Position numbers and translations under genes: made by a program
Part shown: one piece after another, positions 14,152 to 19,184 of the stretch
How positions within the stretch are numbered: position 1 is the first letter of the stretch
Layout: each line of letters begins with the position of its first letter
Notes under the pieces: model-generated
Databases searched by the model: none
Seen by the model: only the letters and a program-made list of their open reading frames with translations
What the model was told of the DNA's origin: nothing
Source of the DNA: Candidatus Margulisiibacteriota bacterium
GTDB lineage: Bacteria > Margulisbacteria > WOR-1 > XYC2-FULL-46-14 > JAHJBW01
DNA: 19,184 bases
Direction: 5' to 3'
NCBI GenBank assembly: GCA_018813405.1
Contig: JAHJBW010000060.1
Coordinates: 1 to 19,184, forward strand

Positions 14152-15135
14152 ATGAGAAAGATCATCCTGATCTGCCTTGGTTTGATGCTTGCGTCAACTG
14201 TTTTTGCCATGGGCACAGTCCCCAACGGGGAGCCAATTGTTCCCACGCCCACCATAAGCTGGAAGAACAGCGTTGGAATGGCCGGCTCGGCCGACGGACA
14301 ATTCTTCTCTCCCAAAGACGTCTTCGTAAGCGTCATCGGCGATATTTCAACCGGCCTGGGCAACCTGTTCGTGGCCGACAGCGGCAACAACCGCGTTCAA
14401 AGGCTTGACCAGGACGGCAGTTTTGTCTACCAGTTCGGCGGGTTCGGCACATCAAACGGCCGTTTCAGCAACCCCACCAATCTGGTGGTGGACTTCAATT
14501 ACTACATTTTTGTAGTCGACAAGGACAACTCCCGCGTACAAAAGTTCGACAACCGCGGCAACTTCATAAAAGCCTGGGGCTCGTTCGGCAAAGAGAACGG
14601 ACAATTCCAGGCCCCGCACGGCATAGCTATCGACAGCTGGAGCACCATCTATGTGGCCGACACCGACAACGACCGCATTCAAAAGTTCACCAGTGAAGGT
14701 GGGTTTTTGAGCTCCTTCGGCGGATTCGGCTACGGCATGGGTTTTTTCGACAGCCCCAGGGACATCGCGCTGGACAAGAACGGCTACATATATGTGGCTG
14801 ACACAGGCAACAATCGCGTCCAAAAACTGGACGAGGATGGACGCCCGATATTTGCCATAGGCAGCAGCGGCAAGGGACCGGGGCAATTCTATAATCCGTC
14901 CGGCATTGCGGTCGACGATAAATACCTTTATGTCGCCGACACGGGCAACGCCAGGATACAGGTATTCGACAAGAACGGCGCTTTTCTTGCCTCCTATGGA
15001 AGATCTGGAGGCATGGACGGGGAATTTAACAATCCTCAAGGCATCTGCACAGGAAAGACCGGCTCGCTCTTTGTAGCTGACACCGGAAATCAGCGCATAG
15101 TCGAGTTAAAGGTCACTCCACAAGAAGAAAAGTAA
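14152..15135 (+). CDS. Secreted six-bladed NHL-repeat beta-propeller protein
   Basis: A predicted secreted 327-residue protein. The signal peptide is MRKIILICLGLMLASTVFA, with cleavage likely after Ala-19. The rest consists of six NHL repeats, each ending with a VADxxNxRhQ-type strand: VADSGNNRVQ, VVDKDNSRVQ, VADTDNDRIQ, VADTGNNRVQ, VADTGNARIQ and VADTGNQRIV. Six blades make a complete propeller. NHL propellers bind protein, RNA or sugar ligands; the ligand here cannot be told. There are no transmembrane helices beyond the signal. The longer start at 14128 would put eight residues before the signal peptide. The next gene begins 25 bases downstream, so the two are probably co-transcribed. Confidence 0.9.
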   Translation: MRKIILICLGLMLASTVFAMGTVPNGEPIVPTPTISWKNSVGMAGSADGQFFSPKDVFVSVIGDISTGLGNLFVADSGNNRVQRLDQDGSFVYQFGGFGTSNGRFSNPTNLVVDFNYYIFVVDKDNSRVQKFDNRGNFIKAWGSFGKENGQFQAPHGIAIDSWSTIYVADTDNDRIQKFTSEGGFLSSFGGFGYGMGFFDSPRDIALDKNGYIYVADTGNNRVQKLDEDGRPIFAIGSSGKGPGQFYNPSGIAVDDKYLYVADTGNARIQVFDKNGAFLASYGRSGGMDGEFNNPQGICTGKTGSLFVADTGNQRIVELKVTPQEEK

Positions 15136-15160
15136 TATACATCTGCTAAAAAGTTGAACT

Positions 15161-18100
15161 ATGTTGAACAAGTTTAAACATATACTATTCGTTATTGTAT
15201 TTCTGTGCCTGGCGGCGGCCTGCACAACAGCATCCATCATGGACCTGCCGTTCGATCCGGTCTACATGACCGACGAGTTTGCCCTGAAGTTCACCCCCGC
15301 CTACCCTCTTGAGATCGGCAAGTTCGCCAGGATCCACCTTGAAACCTATATACCGGTAAAGGGCGTGGATGTTTATTTGTACTCTAATAAGAGGTTTAAG
15401 CTGCAGCTTGACGACGAAGTCTGGACCTATGTCTTTGAGGTGCACGACGGCCGCTATGGCTGGCAGCCCATGTATGTCTACCTGTGGCCTATCGAGGGAG
15501 AAGACCCCATTGTAAGAGAGGTCTGGTACCGTGTGTCCAAACCGGGCGTTACCGAGGACCAGTTCGTGCCGATACCCGTTGAGAGGTTGAGTGAGGTAAC
15601 GGAGATGTTACCTGAAGTTGAGATGACATTACCTGAGCCAACACCTGAAGCTGAAGCTCCCAAGCCTGAGGAAGTCCCGAACGACTTGTCCCGAGTCCCA
15701 TCGAGAGAAGCCGAGGGACTAACAATCTCAGGCAGTCAGATAATTTCGTTCAACAACCGCTCCGTCGAGGGCAGCCTGGAGGGGTACGCAACAGGGCTCA
15801 ACCAGGAGAGGATATTGAAGATAAGCATAGCCGGCAAGGCCGACGGCACCGAGGTTGACGCTAATTTCTTAAGCACCTCGACCCTGGGCGTTACCGATGT
15901 CTCGACCGCCGAGGAGATCGTTTCCATTCGCTTAAAGCGCGGCGATACCGAGGCGTATTTCGGCGACTTCACAGGGGACATTTCGGACGTTGAGTTCGCG
16001 GGCTTTAACAAAGTACTTTCGGGAGTGCAGGTCACCGGCGACTACGACCGCTGGGGGTTCAAGGCCATTGCCTCATCCCCCAAGGGTGAGTCAAAACTCT
16101 ACAAGAGCTACGGCAACAATTCCCAGGGCCCCTATTCTCTTGGATCACAACCGGTGGTCATAAACAGCGATCGTGTCTATGTTGACGATGTCCCGCAGGA
16201 GCGCGGCCGCGATTATGACATAGACTACAACGCCGGGACCGTCACTTTTAAAAGCCGCATCATCTCCGACGTTGAAAGGATAGTCATCTACTACGATTAC
16301 CGATCGACACTGTACCAGCATTCGACTTATGCCCTGCGCGCCAAAGGGAAGCTGACTCCGGAAATAGAGATCGGTGCTACTTATCTGAACGATTCCGACA
16401 GCCTGGCCGACGCGGACAGCATTTACGCCGCAAGCTCTATCGAACCCAGAAGCCACTTTGTTATAGGCACGGACGGCAGTATTACTCTGGGAGAGCTGTT
16501 GAAGCTGGAAGGCGAAGTGGCCCTGTCAGAAAAAGACCCCAACATCCTGGCTGGCGGCGACACCATTCAGGGCAAGGCCGGCAAGGTCAAGTTGACCTCA
16601 AAGCTGGGGCCGTTCTCTTTGACCACACGCTATAAAAAAATAGGCAGTGGTTTTGAGCCTATCGCGCAGGCGTCGCCAAAGCTCAACCTTTTGGATTACG
16701 GGGCCTCGCTGGACATTGTGCCGGGATTTCCGTTGATAGCCAATCTTTATTATGACAAGCAAAAGTACCTGCAGGATGATGTTGAATACGAGTTCGAGAA
16801 CAAGGGCATAAGGACCCTTATTACGCCGGAAAAACTGCCGCAGATAGAATATACTTTAAAAGATCAGCTTGAAAGCAACGACCCCATAACCGGGCAAAGC
16901 GACAACCGGCTGACCAACAACAACACCCTGCAGTTAACTCATCAAATGGGGACCTTTCAGACCACCCTGCGGGGCAACCTTGAAAGAAGGCTCAGCAAAC
17001 TGCCCTCGGAAGAAGCCGTCACCTACAAAAAGTTGAACCTGGGACTAAGCACCGTGGGCATCGATAACATGACGCTTGCCGCCAACGTTAATTTGGAAGA
17101 CAAAGAGGATTCCGTGGCGGGTGTTTCCGAGCTTTCCAACATAAAGGGATACAGCCTCAACCTGTCCATGACCCCCCGGCAGGAGCTGACCGTAAACGGC
17201 AGCATCAACTATGCCGACAACTCCGAAACGGGAATAACCAATGTTACCGAGCTTTCTTACAAGTACAAGCCTAACGATATCATAATGACCGACGGCAGTC
17301 TGTCGATCAATTCGCTGGACGAGGCCTTTGGCGATATCGATGAACGGGTCACCAAGAACGTGGGATCGTTTAAGCTGGAGGCGCGGCCCTCGAAAGCCCT
17401 GCGGTTGAGATACTACTATAAACCCAACAACACGGTGGTCAATCGGACCGGGCTTATGAGCTATAATAATGAAACCCAGCAGTTCGAGGCCAATATATTG
17501 CCTTCCAGCAAGACCTTCCTGGGCTATAGTTTGAAAAAAGGAACGGGCTTTACGGCCGACAAGACCGATTTCCCAACGTACGAAAGAAAACAGTCGATAT
17601 CGGACACCACTTCAACCATCTATTCGTTCAAGGCCGCGCCTTCACGGTTCCTGTCTACGGAGATAAATTATATTATTGACGAAGGCACGGGCATGACGCT
17701 CACCGCCACGCCGGATTCTTACACAAAGGACAATACCAGCAACAGGGAAGTGAACATCACCATCAAGACCCCGCTCTCGGAGAAGTTCGCTGTGGACACC
17801 AGTTATTCTTACAAGACCTCGCAGACGGGCACTGGAGAATCTCAGAACAATCAGGTCGACAGCATAACGCAGACCGCGTCGCTCAAGCTGACCTGCAATG
17901 TTACCGCCAATCTTACGCTGACGGGAGCGGCGGCTTATACCAAGACCACCGATCTGCTGGCGGTGGACAACTCAGACACATACACCATCACCCCCACCCT
18001 GGGATTTATATACAGGTACAAGGAAAAGTTCAGGCTGGAAGGCGCCTACAGTTACGCCAGGTCCTTTGCCGGGGCCTCTACGGAAAAGACCAACTATTCG

Positions 18101-18223
18101 CTAAAGGCCAAATATGCCGTGGCCGAATACATTAATTTATCCCTCAAGGGCGAGCAGGAGATCAGCAAGAACCCTGATTACAAAACTACGGATATTTCAG
18201 GGTATATCGAGATCACTTTGTAA
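15161..18223 (+). CDS. Large envelope protein, probable outer-membrane beta-barrel
   Basis: A 1020-residue exported protein. The N-terminus is a signal peptide ending LAAAC (C21), a permissive lipobox, so it may be a lipoprotein. Residues about 27-130 form a beta-rich domain. A Pro/Glu-rich linker covers about 134-178. Residues about 190-382 form a module I recall from envelope proteins of several diderm phyla: 'EAYFGDF', 'GPYSLG', 'SDRVYVDD' and 'GRDYDIDYNAGTVTF' followed by a 'IVIYYDY' strand. From about 385 to the end there are many alternating polar/hydrophobic strands with short turns, as in a barrel of many strands, ending YIEITL rather than in phenylalanine. I do not recognise the exact family. 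It follows the NHL gene by 25 bases. Function could be adhesion, export or surface assembly. Confidence 0.75.
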   Translation: MLNKFKHILFVIVFLCLAAACTTASIMDLPFDPVYMTDEFALKFTPAYPLEIGKFARIHLETYIPVKGVDVYLYSNKRFKLQLDDEVWTYVFEVHDGRYGWQPMYVYLWPIEGEDPIVREVWYRVSKPGVTEDQFVPIPVERLSEVTEMLPEVEMTLPEPTPEAEAPKPEEVPNDLSRVPSREAEGLTISGSQIISFNNRSVEGSLEGYATGLNQERILKISIAGKADGTEVDANFLSTSTLGVTDVSTAEEIVSIRLKRGDTEAYFGDFTGDISDVEFAGFNKVLSGVQVTGDYDRWGFKAIASSPKGESKLYKSYGNNSQGPYSLGSQPVVINSDRVYVDDVPQERGRDYDIDYNAGTVTFKSRIISDVERIVIYYDYRSTLYQHSTYALRAKGKLTPEIEIGATYLNDSDSLADADSIYAASSIEPRSHFVIGTDGSITLGELLKLEGEVALSEKDPNILAGGDTIQGKAGKVKLTSKLGPFSLTTRYKKIGSGFEPIAQASPKLNLLDYGASLDIVPGFPLIANLYYDKQKYLQDDVEYEFENKGIRTLITPEKLPQIEYTLKDQLESNDPITGQSDNRLTNNNTLQLTHQMGTFQTTLRGNLERRLSKLPSEEAVTYKKLNLGLSTVGIDNMTLAANVNLEDKEDSVAGVSELSNIKGYSLNLSMTPRQELTVNGSINYADNSETGITNVTELSYKYKPNDIIMTDGSLSINSLDEAFGDIDERVTKNVGSFKLEARPSKALRLRYYYKPNNTVVNRTGLMSYNNETQQFEANILPSSKTFLGYSLKKGTGFTADKTDFPTYERKQSISDTTSTIYSFKAAPSRFLSTEINYIIDEGTGMTLTATPDSYTKDNTSNREVNITIKTPLSEKFAVDTSYSYKTSQTGTGESQNNQVDSITQTASLKLTCNVTANLTLTGAAAYTKTTDLLAVDNSDTYTITPTLGFIYRYKEKFRLEGAYSYARSFAGASTEKTNYSLKAKYAVAEYINLSLKGEQEISKNPDYKTTDISGYIEITL

Positions 18224-18314
18224 TAGGCCCGACCAAACTCGGCCCTTACCGGACAAAGAGTATTCCCCTCGCCGAAACATATATATTTTGATATAATATA
18301 TTAGAAGAAATTGC
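18224..18314 (+). promoter_or_regulatory. Promoter of the MNT/HEPN pair
   Basis: Within this 91-base gap TGA-TATAAT (18289-18297) is a consensus extended -10 element with no clear -35. Transcription would start near 18304, 11 bases before the ATG. A GC-rich, imperfect inverted repeat just after the barrel-protein stop (about 18226-18246) lacks a T-run, so it is a poor terminator at best. Confidence 0.5.
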
Positions 18315-18668
18315 ATGAAAAACCCAAAAAAAAGAACGAAATTAAAACCGCAAAAAATCGATGCGGCCCTGATAAAAACCGTAACGCAAAAGATAACTGA
18401 TAAATTTAAACCGCAAAAGATAATTCTTTTTGGTTCCAATGCCTCTGGATCGCCCAACCAGGATAGCGATCTTGATCTTTTCATCATTATGCCTTCCTCC
18501 CTGAGAAGAGACGAAAGAAGCCGGGAAGTATCTAATCTCCTGGGCGATCGGCTTTTTCCTTTAGATGTACTGGTCTATACGCCCGATGAAATAGCCAGCA
18601 GTTTAAAAAGAGGGAATTCTTTTATAAAAGAAATCCTGGAAAAAGGCAAAATACTTCATGAGAGCTGA
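18315..18668 (+). CDS. MNT-type minimal nucleotidyltransferase (antitoxin-type)
   Basis: A 117-residue nucleotidyltransferase of the MNT family. The active site is the pattern GS-x10-DxD: G40-S41, D52 and D54, and the third acid is probably D84 (PLDVLVY). In the Shewanella MntA/HepT system the enzyme neutralises a HEPN toxin by attaching AMP to it; this is family knowledge, not shown here. The usual GSxARG motif reads GSNASGS. Its stop overlaps the start of the HEPN gene by 11 bases. This pair is visibly richer in A and T than its neighbours, suggesting acquisition. Confidence 0.88.
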   Translation: MKNPKKRTKLKPQKIDAALIKTVTQKITDKFKPQKIILFGSNASGSPNQDSDLDLFIIMPSSLRRDERSREVSNLLGDRLFPLDVLVYTPDEIASSLKRGNSFIKEILEKGKILHES

Positions 18669-19056
18669 TTCAAGTTATTATCAAGACTGGCTACAAAAAG
18701 CAGAAAACGATCTGAAAGCCGCCATTGGTATTCTTGGTTATTACGAGGATCCGCCGACCGATACCATTTGTTATCATTGTCATCAAACTGCCGAAAAGGC
18801 CTTAAAAGGTTTTTTGGTAAAAAATGGCGCAGGCAATCCAAAAAGCCATGACCTGATTGAACTGGTTAATTTGGCTGTTAATATCAACCAAAAATTATCC
18901 GAACACAAAGAAGATCTTGAGGTTTTAAACAAATATTTCATAGAGGCCAAATATCCATCTGATCTGCCCATCCCATATCCAAAAAATGAAGCTCAAGAAG
19001 CTGTAAAAAAAGCTGAAAAATTCTTAAGCCAAATTAAAATCTTATGCTCACGCTAG
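18658..19056 (+). CDS. HEPN-domain protein (partner of the MNT nucleotidyltransferase)
   Basis: A 132-residue helical HEPN protein. The core family block is YHCHQTAEKALKGFL (39-53), followed by SHDLIELV (63-70) and the C-terminal YFIEAKYPSD segment (93-102). The RNase motif R-x4-6-H of toxic HEPN proteins is missing: the only arginines are R2 and R132. The RX4HXY site that MntA modifies in Shewanella is also absent. It could be a non-nucleolytic HEPN like those paired with many archaeal and bacterial MNTs. It overlaps the MNT gene by 11 bases and ruvC by 13, so all three genes are translationally linked. Confidence 0.87.
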   Translation: MRADSSYYQDWLQKAENDLKAAIGILGYYEDPPTDTICYHCHQTAEKALKGFLVKNGAGNPKSHDLIELVNLAVNINQKLSEHKEDLEVLNKYFIEAKYPSDLPIPYPKNEAQEAVKKAEKFLSQIKILCSR

Positions 19057-19184
19057 GCATCGACCCTGGCTCCGCCATAACCGGTTTTGGCCTGTTGGAA
19101 GAAACCGCCAGCTCACTTAAAATAATAGATTACGGTTGTATCAAAACATCCCCCAAATACACTGCCCACGAAAGACTGCACAAG
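19044..19184 (+). CDS. ruvC: Holliday-junction resolvase RuvC, N-terminal fragment
   Basis: The first 47 codons of ruvC, cut off by the end of the window. RuvC cleaves Holliday junctions in recombination with RuvAB. The N-terminus MLTLGIDPGSAITGFG matches the family, with the first catalytic aspartate at D6 or D7 (GIDPG), then the DYGCIKTS strand and HERL helix. Remaining catalytic acids lie beyond the window. No ribosome-binding site is visible; the ATG lies inside the last 13 bases of the HEPN gene, so reinitiation after that gene is probable. Confidence 0.92.
   Translation, partial: MLTLGIDPGSAITGFGLLEETASSLKIIDYGCIKTSPKYTAHERLHK

Noticed and set aside
14452..15039. Minus-strand 195-codon open frame opposite the NHL gene
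   Set aside because: Its regularity reflects the repeat structure of the NHL gene read in reverse.
14380..15110. Repeated DNA within the NHL gene as a possible tandem repeat element
   Set aside because: The periodicity comes from protein-level NHL blades with divergent codons, not from DNA repeats.
18226..18246. Rho-independent terminator after the barrel-protein gene
   Set aside because: The stem has a mismatch and there is no T-run after it.
1..19184. CRISPR array, transposase or integrase genes
   Set aside because: No spaced direct repeats, transposase motifs or terminal inverted repeats with target duplications were found on either strand.

Overview
The window looks like chromosome from a diderm (Gram-negative-type), probably anaerobic bacterium of an uncultivated or poorly sampled lineage. 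Base composition is moderate (near 50% GC by eye). The envelope is diderm because it holds a large secreted beta-strand protein that looks like an outer-membrane barrel. Energy metabolism includes a complete Rnf complex in the gene order usual for anaerobes (CDGEAB). I cannot fix the phylum; a candidate-phylum lineage such as Margulisbacteria/WOR-1 would fit, but this is only an impression.

Layout. 1-300: the 3' end of an RsuA/RluB-type pseudouridine synthase converges on gltX, and both stop codons lie inside an AT-rich 7-bp-periodic inverted array. 285-2869 (minus): rsmH, ftsL and gltX, a stripped-down start of a division/cell-wall cluster in which gltX stands where ftsI/murE usually follow. 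2867-2886: a palindrome separates rsmH from a solitary trpC and appears to carry two outward, leaderless extended -10 promoters. 3649-4149 (minus): a stand-alone EF-Tu-domain-II-like protein with its own strong promoter. 4207-6445 (minus): a two-gene signalling operon, a Cys-motif coiled-coil protein followed one base later by a membrane-anchored Ser/Thr kinase. 6446-6889: a 444-bp non-coding divergent region with several small inverted repeats. 6890-8974: a RelA/SpoT-like protein with an intact HD hydrolase site but a synthetase lacking its catalytic glutamate. 9036-9320: a small helical unknown. 9295-14032 (minus): rnfCDGEAB. 14152-18223: a secreted six-bladed NHL propeller and a 1020-aa envelope/beta-barrel protein, divergent from rnf. 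18315-19056: an AT-rich MNT nucleotidyltransferase/HEPN pair. 19044-end: the start of ruvC, overlapping the HEPN gene.

How parts work together. Rnf couples ferredoxin:NAD oxidoreduction to ion transport across the inner membrane. The kinase operon and the RelA/SpoT-like gene are divergent signalling units sharing one regulatory region. The NHL and barrel proteins are probably co-transcribed and act at the cell envelope. Recognisable promoters sit unusually close to start codons in several places (trpC, rsmH, the EF-like gene, rnfC, the MNT gene), suggesting very short or absent leaders for first genes, whereas internal operon genes rely on Shine-Dalgarno sites or stop/start overlaps.

The items I consider most worth following are the kinase/Cys-motif coiled-coil operon, the synthetase-dead RelA/SpoT homologue, the leaderless bidirectional palindrome, and the heptad array that also appears in-frame inside rsmH.
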